Source of the DNA: Marchantia polymorpha subsp. ruderalis
Lineage: Eukaryota; Streptophyta; Marchantiopsida; Marchantiales; Marchantiaceae
Direction of reading: 5' to 3'
DNA length: 64,000 nucleotides
Assembly: GCA_037833965.1 (NCBI GenBank)
Contig: AP031354.1
Span: 10,580,001 to 10,644,000 of the forward strand
The notes beneath the pieces were generated by a model that saw only the letters and a list, made by a program, of their open reading frames with translations, had not been told where the DNA came from and did no database searches. The translations under genes were made by a program, and so were the position numbers. Position 1 is the first letter of the stretch. Every line of letters starts with the position of its first letter. Shown here piece by piece: positions 23,382-35,590 of this stretch.

Positions 23382-25145
23382 GTGAATTACAACCCCAGCA
23401 GCAGGGTGACATCGGCATAGCGGCCTGCGCGGTCGTCACTAACTACTCACAACATGCGGGGTATGGGGGGGAGGGCGGATATTGAAGACTGCATTGGGGC
23501 TTCGACTTGACTGCACCACCAGGGCCTCTGACTCGGCTGGCCGGTTGGCGGGTTGGCGGGTAGCTCAGGGCGAGACCGTGGCTGCTGAATCTCGGGCTGC
23601 CTCGTCGTCGCCACATGCAAGGCATGGCAGATCCGACGCTGGCCCAGTCCAGATTCACAAGCGCAGCGGTGGTTGTGGTTGCGGTCATGTGAGTTCGGGG
23701 CTATCAATATCTGGGCTCTGAACTGGAGCCCTGCTTTCGCCTTCTTTGCCACCGAAGTCTAACGGATCGCAACGCTACCCCCTGCTGCGACTACCCCCCT
23801 TCTGCTGCTGCTCGAGGCAAGCCTACGGGCATCCGTAGCCATAGCCATGGCGTGTAGCCGGGCTTGGCTGCAGTGCACCACCTACATAACATGCAAGCGT
23901 GAGAGCTTCAAGGTTCCACCACATTAGCCCACAGTACCGCAAATATTCCCATTCCACCGATCCACCAAACTACATGCACAGATTCAAAGCTGGACCAGGT
24001 TAGGTCGCTGTGGTTAAAGTCACACTCTCTGCCCCCGACGAAGGTCGTTTCTCCTCGAACCCCAAGCACCCTGCCCGCCTGCCGGGCTTCCCGGTGTTGG
24101 TCACGGTGGCCTGGGGTGGCAATGGTGGGGACAAGAGCCATGCCTTCAGGGCCGGGGCTTCGCTTGCGGATTCTGGTTCCCAACATGGAGAAGACAAGCC
24201 CTCGCTGCCGGACGGGCCCGATCGGGACCGGAACCGGAATCAGGCCCTGGCTTTTTGCCTCACCTCGCAGTCGCCGGTCACTCTGGCTAAGCCCCGGATT
24301 CGGCTGCCGAGGTGGGACGAGGCGACGGGGGCCGCGACGCCAGAGGGGGCTCCCCAGCTAACCACGTCCGGGAATTATGCTGCAGCCAGATGGACCTGGA
24401 TTCGAGCGCGCGAGCGAGGGGAATATGATTGTGTTACTGACTGACTGCCTATTTGGGCCTGCGATCCACCACCGTCGTCCAACTTGGCATGTACCGGGTT
24501 GACATCGCTCAGCGTTGGCAAGTTACATGGCCGCCATGTTGTGCTACTGAGGCGACGAACAACTGGACATCTGCTGGCTCGACGTACGTGGGCTCCGTCT
24601 GGACGAATGGCAGCCGTCTCATTTCCCGCTACGCCATCCGCCATGGGAAAAGTCCAACTTGGGGAGCGAGAGCGGGCGATTTGGTCGAGAGGGGTTCAGA
24701 TCAGACTTTATCTACGTCCGATTGTGTGTGCGCAAATTCTACGTCTGGCCCCGACTTCCGGGCATCCGATTTCGGTCCCGTTGATTCAGTCGGAGGTAGC
24801 TGGGGGCCAGTGGAAGGAGCACGTCCTGCCCCCGAGGGGCTCTTTTGAATCCTCCTGCCCCCTGGAGATACTGCGTCCGCTGACGAGATCCCCGCAACGA
24901 ACTGAGTGGACATGGATTGACTGGATTGACAATTTGGCAAAGGCCCGGGGGATATTATCATCCTCGCAGGCCCAAAGATCGTCCGTCGCTTTAGGCCCCG
25001 GGGCTTGGGGCCGGAGGTTAAGTCAGACGGATCTCGGACCGGCTTGAAGTCGCAGTTGACTGCAGGAGCGGACGCGGTAGGCCGAGGGAGGGGCTCGACG
25101 CTCACGACGGCCATGCCATGCTTCTCTTCTTTCCTCGCCTTGATT

Positions 25146-25170
25146 ACCCCCACCCCTACCCCCACCCCCC
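25146..25170 (-). repeat. C4-C6 run cluster (possible G-quadruplex on minus strand)
   Basis: Four or more C runs of 4-6 bases are separated by A or TA. Confidence 0.55.
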
Positions 25171-27100
25171 ACAACCCGCACAAGGGCAATGTATCTTTCC
25201 ATATGCTAGCCCACGCCCCCACACATGTCTCTCGCCCTCGTCGCCCTAGCCACCCCACAAGAACACCGACGGAATAATGCGAGGCCGACGCCAGAACGGA
25301 CGGTCTCGGCTACCGCAAGCCCACCCCCGAAAAAATAATTAAGCCCCGGAAATCTATCGACCGTCCGTTCCGTGGCAAAAGCAGCAGGCCCGCCTTGACG
25401 GCTGGGAGGCATGTTAATTCTGCTACCTGCGCTCGCCTTTCGTCGGAGTGGGGATACCGCATTCGAAGAAAACATGGTTTCAGAAGGCTTGGGCATGGGC
25501 TTGGGCTTGGGCGAGACCATATCCGGGACGAGGATTTTCTTCCCGGGGGCTCGCGGACTGCGGGGCTGGGCGGACCGACACGTAGAAGGAAATCCGTTAC
25601 CGTAGAAGATCCGCGCTAGACTGCCCCCGTAGGTAGGCCGAAGGATCTTATCCCGGGCGGGATACGGTATAACAGCAGCGGCACCTGTTGTTTGTCAACT
25701 CCATCTTAATTCAGTCGGTGGATGAGGTCAAATGGGAGCGCAACTTACTTTCCTTAGAATCGTGAGGTGTTTGCATCATGCGCGCGCTCTAACTGACTCT
25801 CGCGGCATCCGTCACTGGGATCGCAGCTGCGGAATCATTCCCCACATGTTCCCGGTCGCAGGCGGTGCAGATTGGAACAAAATTTATGCCCCCCGCGCAT
25901 AAATTTTGCTGCTTGCTCTCGCGTTAAGACGCGGTGTGCGATAGTCGGGCTTATCATGCGAGCGGGGTTCGAGTTAATGCATGCGTGAATGCCCACTAGA
26001 ACTCCTCCTCCTCTGCATTCCTCGGCGACAAAGCGCCAACAGTAATCAGGGTCGGCTCGGTAAATCTCGCTCGCTCGCTCGCTGCTGCTGCTGCAGCAGC
26101 ATCTGTAGACAAAGTTAAAGTGCCCTGATTTAGGCCCTTTCGTGGAGCCACTGTTGCGGTCAAAGGCCACGAAGCATGTGCACATGAAAGGTAGGGAATT
26201 GTGGGCTTCGTTCGGTGCATGGTTCGTGTTCGTGTTCCTGCGATTATGATAGTGAGAGAAATCATTCCTTCCATGGGAGAAACCGTCCACCGTGGAGACG
26301 ATGCCCTCAGTCATGCCGAAATAATAATAATCCTGCGACGGGGTCAAATTATTATTCTACGCTTCGAGGCTCGCAGCGACATTCTCTTTGACATCATCAC
26401 AGCTTAAGCCCCTTGGGTACTTTTCGTGTGATCCCTGGGGGCAGTGCGAGGCAGGCAGACCACCGAAAAGCTCCGAGCCCCCGCCCCGTCGTCGTAGATC
26501 GAAGCCCCAGCTTGCGTAGCGAGGAAATTTCCCAGAACAAAATGCAAGGGCATGCTGGCCTCACATCCGGCGACATGTAGATATTTTCAGTTGTCGTGGA
26601 TTATTTTATGGCCGGACGAGACACATTTGTCGATAGACTTGGAGCTTGTAGAGCGGATGATGTGGAAAAGGAAATAACATGCTCGCTCGCCTCGCCCGCC
26701 CACCCCCCGAACCTGAGGAGATATAACGAAAACGTGCATGGACGGTTTGCAACCAGTAACCGACCGGTTGCTGCTGCTGCTGCTACTACTACAAGAAAAA
26801 TATGGTCTCCGCGTGAAGACACGAGAGGTGAAAAGCATGCAACAGCAGCAGCAGCAGCTGCTGCTGCTGTTGGTGCACTGGTAATGCGATGGTGTATGTT
26901 CTCGAGGCAGCCAGTAGACTTCTGAAGCATATCGAGCCTGGAGACCGATGTGCTCTCACACGTTTTCAATGCATTCTCCATGCCCATGTCAAAGATGACC
27001 TCCATGACCAAGAGCTTGTCACCTCGGCTCACGTCAGCATCGTACTACACCGCAAACCCTCGTCGTCGCCTTCGCCGATGTGCTGATCACCGGCAGCATT

Positions 27101-27355
27101 ACCCCAACCCCAACCCCAACCCCCTCGTGTGTTCTTTTCTTTTCCTTCCTTCTCTTCCCTTCCCTTCGCTTCTCTTCTCTTCTCTTCACCATCCAGTCAC
27201 CGTTTATCAGGGGTTTCGAATATACCCCCACCCTCACCCCAACCCCAACCCCCTCGTGTGTTCTTTTCTTTTCCTTCCTTCCTTCCCTTCCCTTCTCTTC
27301 ACCATCCAGTCACCGTTCATCAGGGCTTCGGAATATACCCCCACCCCCAAGCCCC
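27101..27355. repeat. Tandem duplication, about 129-bp unit
   Basis: Copy one (from about 27101) and copy two (from about 27230) share, in order, CCCCAACCCC clusters, CTCGTGTGTTCTTTTC, a CT-rich stretch, CACCATCCAGTCACCG, TCAGGG and TTCGAATATACCCC (copy two differs slightly). The anchor CTCGTGTG is at 27124 and 27253, a spacing of 129 bp. The middle CT tract differs in length between copies. Confidence 0.85.
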
Positions 27356-27428
27356 TTCCCCCTCCGCACCCGCTTCCCCCATCCCCGGGCCAACAACAAC
27401 GAATGAAGCCCAGGGCCTGCATCATTGA

Positions 27429-27450
27429 CGCGCGCGCGCGCGCGCGCGCA
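27429..27450. repeat. (CG)n dinucleotide run, Z-DNA candidate
   Basis: About ten uninterrupted CG dinucleotides, flanked so that purine/pyrimidine alternation extends slightly further. CG runs are rare in methylated genomes because CpG mutates quickly, and they favour left-handed Z-DNA. Confidence 0.85.
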
Positions 27451-29486
27451 CGGGTTGCACCCCGAGCCGGGTCCGGGGTCCTGTTGCACCATGCGCGTTC
27501 GGGGAGGCGGTTCTCGAGACGAGAGAACTCTTTTTCGTATCCCCCTTTTTGTTCCACATCTCGGGGGCATATACCCACCGTTCAAAACCCCGAAACGTTC
27601 TCAGGCTGCTGCCCCCCTTCACCCCCCACCATTATTACTACTAAGCGCGAGGGGGTTCCGTCTAAGCCCTCCTCTTCCCCTTCTCTTCCTTCAAGACACC
27701 ATTCCGAAAATGCGCTTTGCTCGACCTCGACCTCAGACACCGACTCAACCAGAAACGTGAAGACATGGCCAACATGGCGACTATGTATGTGCCCGTCATG
27801 AAAGACGTGCCCCCGTGCAGGATGTTCCTCCTTTGTCTTCGGCGCATACATGGTGCTGCTGAGGCTGCCGACATCCCCAACATCGCCCTCCCTCCCTGCC
27901 TGCTCGTCACCTCCAGCAACATTTTTAGTCGCCTGATGTTAATTATGCCTTGTCGAGCACATTTGATACACAACTCCATGAATTTTATGCACAATCGTGC
28001 TTTTTTTGTACGACCTGGAATAACTGGATGATGGCGAGCTGAATCCCTCGACTCCTTCTTATTCGGCACAAGTGAGAATGTCGTTCTCCCAGCTACACTC
28101 AAGTCGTTGTGATCTGTAAACTTGCTTCATACGCCTCCATGTCTCCACTTTCCAAATTCCAAATTCCCCCCCAAACCGAACTCCATTTTAAGTGAGATTT
28201 CATGCAGAATTGTGTGCAGTGTCATGCGATTCTTATTATGACCTGAACATGCCCCTAATAAGGACTCATATACAAATTTCTAAACTCTTTCCACCTTTGG
28301 AATTCTCCTTGTCCCCTCGATACGTATTTCCTCTTATGACCTTTGTTTGACCTCCGATTCAAGCCCTGCTGGAACGAAGAGGTCGATGTCACAAATAGAT
28401 CATAACGAGGGGGAGGGAGGGAGTGAAGTAAAGAAAAGAATTCCGTCGGTGCTCGTCTCCTCCCTGTCACGTCCACCTAAGAATTCTGGCGGGGGAAAAC
28501 TCCATGCCTGGCATGGCATGGATAGTTGGGCACACCGCACGCAATTCTTTTAATGACCAGGACACGAAATATTGCCATGGCACGGGGAGGAGAGGGGTTG
28601 ATGAGATAGCTTCCAGAGAATTCTTACAATTGGAAAGGGTGGCAAGGAACCCCGTGCTGCGAATGGACACGTATCAAGCAGTCGATGGGTAATCCTTAGC
28701 CCCCTCTCCACGTCTCGTGCCTGGAGTTTGAAAACTCGCGCAGGCCTCTTGCGGCGCAAGAGCCTCGAAAAAGCGTCCGATCTCAATGTACAATCGAGTC
28801 GCTGTCAATGGAAGTAGGAGTAATCGAATTCGAATTCGAGAGTACCTCCTATAGAGACGAGAATCGTCCAGGGCATGTTGGAGTCTGCTGGCTATGACTT
28901 TGTCCGGGGCTCGAGGTCATCATTTGTGCTAGTCCATGCGCAACGAACAAGAGCCAGACCGTCAACGAAATGGGGCAAAAAGGAAGGCGAGACCGACCTA
29001 ACCCCGCAAGCTATCGTCGTCGCCATCGCTGCCCCGGACACGGAGGTGGAGCTCTGAGTCGGTACATGCTCGACAGGCGAGGCGAGGGTGGGCAGGGGAG
29101 GAACACTCATGCTCATACATTCTCTCGGGGACAAGGAAAGTGACAAAAGCGCGACGCAGACGACGACGACAGCGCCTTTGTCCTAAAGCGCAGAGCTCGG
29201 CCAATGGCCGTGCCCCAGCTCGCCCCCCAGCCGGCCTCGCTGCCATGGCTCTCATCCTCGGGCCTGCCGGGTGTCGCCCCGCCATTCGGGCCGAACACCA
29301 AAGACCGAAATCAATCATTCTCTTCTCTTCGCGAGAGAGAGAGAGAGAGAGAGAGTTTGCCATGGCTTGCAAAAAGAACCTCGCCGACGTCCCCTTCCTG
29401 CTCTGCTGCTGCTGCTGCATGGGCTGTGCTGTGTGCAATTTCGCGGTGATGGTGATGGTGAGGGGAATTCTCAGATATCCTATGTG

Positions 29487-29528
29487 TCCCTCCCTCCCTC
29501 CCTCCCTCCCTCCCTCCCTCCCTCCCTC
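29487..29528 (+). repeat. (CCCT)n microsatellite
   Basis: About ten perfect CCCT units. It is polypyrimidine on the plus strand and GGGA on the minus. Confidence 0.9.
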
Positions 29529-31597
29529 GCATCGCTGTGATGTGGTGCATTCGCTCTCCTCTTCATTGCACTCTCTTTCTCTCTTTCTTACTTTCTTACA
29601 TTCTTAATTTGTTGATGGTTGCTTGGCTGCCTGCCTGCCTCGACTGGAGGTCCTGCTACCGTGGTCGTCCGTCTTTCTTGTGTCGCCTGTTTCTTGCTTG
29701 CTCTAATTCGCTGGCCTGAGGGTGACGGAAATCGGGAGCGAGCGGGACGTCCGATGGTTGGTTGGAGTCTGTTGGACGATTCGGAGGGGGCTGGACGCTT
29801 TTTGGTCGCCACCGTGAGGTGCATGTCTGGGATTCGTACATGGCGCATGGCAGGAACGACACACATGCCCCCGGTTCACAGAACTGGCATGAGGAGGGAT
29901 ACCTTTTGTTGTCTTTACTCGGCCCTCAGAGAGAGAGAGAGAGAGAGATGGCGATGGAGAGAGCGACCAGACCAGCGGTGGTAAGTAAATGGGGCGAAGA
30001 CAATTTGGCACATTGACAGGCCGGGCTTTGAATCATCATCATCATCATCAATTTAACAGTGAGCGACACGCACGCCTCTCGAACGTCATCACCCTGCCAC
30101 GTCCTGATTCGCATCACCTTTGTGATCAATGGCAGCAGACAGACCAGCCCTTCACACTTCTCCAGAAATTACCTCCCGTGACTCACTCACAGTGCACTGG
30201 GGGGAAGGCTTGGACACTACCCCCGCGAGTGGCAATCGAATCTTCGACCATGAGCATCAAGACAAGGGCTCACATGAAAAAATGTAGCAATGCAGACCCT
30301 CTCCATGATCTTCACACCTGCGACTCCGAAATTATGAAGCAAACTTCGTGATCAAGTCGCTCACTCCCTCCGTCACCCCTCGTCATGCCTAATACGTCCA
30401 AGGCCTCCAAGAAGTGGGCGAGGCGATTTATGGCCCCCCCTGCCCCCTAACCCCCTCAGTGGATATGGTCGCTCCGAGGTCTCTCGATTCACTTCTTGGA
30501 CTCTTCCGCTGCTCGAGCATTACTCGGCCTCCCCTCGAGGTTTATCTGGAAAATTATGTTTAGACAAGAGCCGAGCCACTTAATTAGCGTAATCAATGCC
30601 TTCCACCCCCCTCGTAATTGGCCCTTTTATTGCACGCAAATCTTCGGATTAATCATCCGCTTAATTCTCCCCCGGCTCTTCAAGCTTCCACTCTCTTAAA
30701 GCGTTACGGGGGGAGGGGGGTGGGGAGGGGGCTCGGATGGCGACCATGATTGCCTACAGTTCTCGGATTTCTGACGGATGTGAGGTCAGCCGAGGAGACA
30801 GACACACGGCGTTAGCCACAGGTAGAGGGGTTCGAAAGTACGGGCGGCGAAGTGTTGTCTTTAAGAGATTTGGGCTTGTGTTCATCTGCATAATGGGGGT
30901 TGGCGGTGGGGGAAGGGGGGGTTTAGGGGGCTTAATAAGCACCATGGCAAAAGCTGGTGCGCTGTGCTCTCCCGAGCAGCGACATCATCAAGCGAGATGA
31001 GATGAGCCAACGGTGTATGCGAAATCACTGTCCTCATTACAAAGTACAGATTGATTACAGTACTGTGTGTGCTGCTGCTGCTTTTGACTATTCATTTGCC
31101 TCATGTTGAGATGGGATGACGCCAATCTGATTTGGAAGATGCGATTCCGGTCTGCCCTACTTCTCACAGCTCTCATCATACCACTAGTCATGTGGATTTA
31201 TGTTGTTCCACTGTCACGAGGTCATGCATGACTCATGACCGCGCATCGGCCCTCCCCGTTGCAGGACATGTCCACAGGCTCGCTCTCGATCGAGGACTCT
31301 GGCCGCACCCGAAATTCCCAGGTCTGGACAGATGCCCCAAATCCTTTCGAGTCATTCCACTTGCCGGGAAACACCTCAAGCCTTCGACGGGCACCAAGTG
31401 TTGTCGAATCGATGTGCCTCGCACTGTTGTGGATAATTCCTCCGGCAACCTCCACGCATCCACCACGAGCGCAAGTCAGCAGCCCTCGCTTCCTTTGCTT
31501 GCTTGCTTCGTGTGAACCCCCCAAGGAGTATCTACCGGCGTGTTTGTCAATCCCTATTCGCGACCTACATCTAGCCCAGCCCAGCCGCAAGGACTCA

Positions 31598-31628
<31 letters not shown>

Positions 31629-32267
31629 CCTCGCTTGACCTCGACAAAACCGAGGTCCACCATCGCTCAATGGAATCCTTGTTGCTTCGGGTCACTCGAT
31701 CCTTTATCCATGATAGGATAAAATAAAACACACGGGCAGTCTGAAATCTGAAGATAAAGCACATTTCAGAGAGAGAGAGAGAGTTTTGAGCCGGGCAACT
31801 TCTGGCAATCTTCAGTGCGAGTTGGATCTCGGCATGTCTGATGTTAGAATGAGCTGCTTTTTCATGGGCGGCTCGATCCACCATTCCATGACGCCCAAAC
31901 TTCTGGGAAAGAAGGAGGGCTCGGCCCAAAGTCTAATCCCGGGTAGCGATGACTTATGCCGACCCCCCCTTTCTTTATCCAGCCCCTGCAGAAGTGGCAT
32001 GTGACAGTGTGCCGAATACAAGATTGGCAAACAAGCTTTTGGTGGGCGAAAATGTCCATAGCTAGTGTTGTAGAGAGCACGAGGGGAAGGTCAAGGTGTA
32101 GGTGCTTCTCGCGGGGGCAAAGTCTTCGTCATGTGACTACGCAAATGTCAAACGTGCCTTATAGCATCGGGATTAGGCATGTGTACAAATTCATCGTGTC
32201 CCTGGGTCCATCCACCATCGTCGTTGCTGGAATTGTTTCCCGCATGGATTCTTTCGGTCAATATGTG

Positions 32268-32442
32268 TCGGGGGTTGGGGCCGGGGGGGCCTGGGGGGCT
32301 GGGGGGGCTGCATCATTCGCCAGCCCCCTAGACTCATCCTCAACCGATCAAGATCCCCCTTTACGTAACGGAGTAAAGATTTCTTTCGCAGGGGGGGGGG
32401 GGTTGGGGTTATTTCGTTGGGGGTTGGGGGTGGGGGTGGGGT
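32268..32442 (+). repeat. Two G-run clusters, including a G12 run
   Basis: At 32268-32310 there are runs of 4 to 7 G separated by TT, CC or CT. At 32391-32442 there is a G12 run, then TTGGGGTT and further G4-G5 runs with one- or two-base loops. Both fit the quadruplex pattern on the plus strand. Confidence 0.65.
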
Positions 32443-33474
32443 TATTATTTTTCCTGCAAAAGGTCCCGGTAGATAAGCCTAACCCCTCCCCCCTTACCCA
32501 GTGCCCCATTAAACTACGCGCTAACTATTATGGTCAGCAGTCGAGGTCTTGCTTTACGGTACCTCGATGCTGGCGATCCCTGGGCATGCTCTTGGATAGA
32601 TGGATAATCGGACAAGTACACCGCAGAGACTTTATGCGGGTTTTTCAGCTATGGAAGCACCGAGGTCGCTTGCCTCATCCGGATGGAGTTTGAATCTGGA
32701 AGTTATTCCATGGCCTCCAAAAACCACCACCACCAATAAAAATGGCTTGCTCCGCCACCCCGGCCAGCATCAAAGCTTCGTGAGCTCTTGTCCTCGCACG
32801 TGGACTGCTCGCCCACGCATCTGGCCTTCTAAACCGTGGCACTAACACAATGGCAGCGGCTGGATTGACGCAGTTTCACGTCTCGTAGTTTATGGTTCGA
32901 TTATTGCAATTAGCACGAGCTACTGACCGAGTGAGGGATGGACTTTTTAGGAATCGAAGGAGCCGAAGTCCAAGGGGGTTGCGGTGGCCCAAACATCTGA
33001 TGTCTTTGGGGTACTGGGGGAGCCCAAATTCTGCAACACTTGGACCGAAAAGTTGCAAGAATTTGCAACTTTGACTGGGAACTTGCATAATTTATCGTAA
33101 AAAGTGTTGACGGGTGCTTGATTGGTAAGTGGGTGCAATTAGTCTCCTCCAAAACCTGGTCTGCATAGGATCAACGGCGACTCCATGGTCCGTGGGAGGG
33201 AGCGATCTGCTGCCTCGAAAGGTCATTCTTCCCTCGGGAGCACCATCTTTACCTCTTTCTAAGCATAATGCGGAATGAGATGATGTAGGTGGCCCTATTC
33301 GTGATCCAAGAGGAAAGTCAAGATTGAATAAGTGCAGCTGCGTTTCGGGCATGAGGCAGGAGGAGGGCTCTGTCCGCAAAGAAGACAAAAAGGGAAGTCG
33401 ATCATACTCCTCCTCCTTCTTCCAGATTGTCGTCTCGCTTTTCGCCATATTCTTGCATGAGAAAGTACGCTGGC

Positions 33475-33502
33475 GGGTGAAGGGTGAAGGGTGAAGGGTG
33501 AA
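33475..33502 (+). repeat. Heptamer tandem repeat (GGTGAAG)4
   Basis: Four copies of GGTGAAG with no substitutions. A 7-bp period is uncommon among the di-, tri- and tetranucleotide repeats around it. Confidence 0.85.
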
Positions 33503-34432
33503 GTTTTCGAGTGATCGGGCGGGCTATGAACGAGGGTGAAGATGGGGGACAGCGCTGTCAACTCACTCACTCGACCGGGGGAAAAAACACATTCGTGCCG
33601 GACGAGGATGGAAGAAACCGTAGTCGGTGTCACGACGCAGAATCTAGAGCCGGACAAAAGCGATACTGGTCTGCACACGTTTTGGCAACCCTTTTCTTGC
33701 ACCGCTGCATTTCCATCGGGCTTCCGTCACGCATGCCAGAGCTAGGGTTTACCCTTTCCTTGTGCACCACCGATTCCGCGGCCTCAGCAAAGAGTGCTTC
33801 CTTCCGCTCATTCACTTTTAAAAGATCCCCAGTGCCCAAGGCCATCAGAAGAATTAGAAGAAGAGTGCATGCCAATACTTAAATTGGTACAAAATGGCTC
33901 CAAGTCCAGAGGCTATGAGGACATAGAGGGTTCCCTTTTTCCTTGCAAATCCACCGATTCCTCGGACTCGAAAATGAACACGCGGAGGAGGACGAAATAT
34001 GCTGCGGCAGTGATATAGGGGCATGGAGCAATGGGCGGTAGGGGAGATTAAAGAACATGTGACTATTTCTACGGCATACGTTCACGCGACGGGATCATGA
34101 TGGTCAGGGCCATGGTAACTGAAAAATCATCGAGGGCTTGAGTGCGAGTTCACGCGCTGGCAATGCAAGGCAAGCTACGCGGATCGTGGTCTACCGTCGG
34201 CGAGTGGTGGACATTTATCGCAGCGGGTAGAGAGAGAGGGAGAGAGAGAGGGTGGACTCGGGCTCAAAAAATGCGCGAAGCGAGATCCGCGTTTTCAAAA
34301 AATCGATGCTGGAATCGAAGCAGAATGTTTCGCAGGTGCACAGATCACATGACATTTGCTGGCCCCGGAGTCGACGAGCTACGGTGGCCCGTGTGCACAC
34401 GGAGCAGATTCTCGTTGAGAAGTCGAGTTCAG

Positions 34433-34453
34433 GCGACGACGACGACGACGACG
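34433..34453 (+). repeat. (GAC)n microsatellite
   Basis: About six GAC/CGA units. The overlapping ORF reads as poly-Asp and has no other support. Confidence 0.8.
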
Positions 34454-34807
34454 ATAATTGCATGTGCAATGTATGTCTGGACAAACTCCATGACTCCGCC
34501 TTTTACTTTATCCCCAATGATTCCGCCTTTCTGAAAAATCTCTTACTCGCTCGCACCCATCCTCCACCCCAGGCCTTCAAACGATCGCAACATGTTTTCT
34601 AGAACGAACAGCACATTTGCCATGTGATTTGGACCCGACGAGTGACGTGGAATTCTCCATAAAAGTCCCGCGAACCTCTCGAGCCGAATAAGCACCATCG
34701 CTCCTCCCCAGAGATTATTAGCCCATAAGAATGTTCCCCACTTTACCCCCCTCTGCATAAGCCCTACGTAACTCGTACTTTTCCACCATTAACCCCCCGA
34801 CCCACAG

Positions 34808-35045
34808 CCCCGACTGCGCTGGTATCCATGGACGAAGCCCGGGTCGGGTGCTTACTGTGGGGCTTACGGGGACTGGGCAAGCGGCAAGTGGAAGCGAGCG
34901 AGCATAGTCAAGTTTCCAGCATTAATCCCCGACTGCGCTGGTATCCATGGACAAAGCCCGGGTCGGGGGATGCTTACTGTGGGGCTTACGGGGACTGGGC
35001 CAGCGGCAAGTGGAAGCATGCTAGAGCGAGCGAGCATGGTCAAGT
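34808..35045. repeat. Direct duplication, 119-bp unit
   Basis: Copies begin at 34808 and 34927 with CCCCGACTGCGCTGGTATCC. They share CCCGGGTCGGG, GCTTACTGTGGGGCTTACGG, AGCGGCAAGTGGAAGC and GAGCGAGCAT(A/G)GTCAAGT. Differences are a few substitutions, a three-base gain after CGGG and an added ATGCTAGAG-like insert in copy two. This is a recent local duplication. Confidence 0.9.
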
Positions 35046-35590
35046 CGTGGTTGCTTGACTGTGACTGCAGCAGCAGCAGCAGCTGGAGGCATGCGGACAA
35101 CGACAAACGTGACAGCGTTGAGTCGACCCGGAACGACGGACGTGAGGGTAGCCACCGTGGTGGACTGGAAGCCATGTTGTGCGACTGCCAGGGCGGTCAG
35201 TCGACGGTCCTGCTGCGGTCGCCTCTGGATACTGCGGTTGGGACAAAGTCACCTTGTCGGGAGAGTCGATAAAGTCGTGGTTATCTTCTGCGCGCGCGCT
35301 CGAGTCCAGTGAGTTCCAGTTCGGTCTACATAGTACCGCCTCGCAGCGTAGGTACGACTTACTGTGGTCATGCGTAGGCTCGGCTGACACCTCGTAACAT
35401 GAGGGGTGATGGCTCGTTCTGCCGCCTCACTGTTCCGGACTGCGCTGCTTCCTACTTCGTTCGATCGACGCAGTGGGTCTCACCCAGCCTCCATTCGTGC
35501 GTCAGACTGCAGCTTCTGACCGACCGACTGTGCCACGGAAAGAGCGGATGTCATGGTAGATTGCCCGAAGTACACCTTTAACCGCATTTA

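Larger units (their letters stand above)
22401..35590. other. GC-rich, microsatellite-dense DNA without a recognisable gene
   Basis: All longer ORFs here are low-complexity or lack any familiar motif, and they overlap freely on both strands. The block includes two local duplications (27.10-27.35 and 34.81-35.05 kb), a CG dinucleotide run, many C4/G4 clusters and simple repeats, listed separately. Non-coding RNA genes or regulatory DNA may be present but cannot be supported by reading alone. Confidence 0.45.

Noticed and set aside
24010-25047. Two overlapping plus-strand ORFs of 144 and 187 codons
   Set aside because: GC-rich DNA is short of stop codons by chance. There is no familiar motif, and comparable ORFs exist on the other strand.
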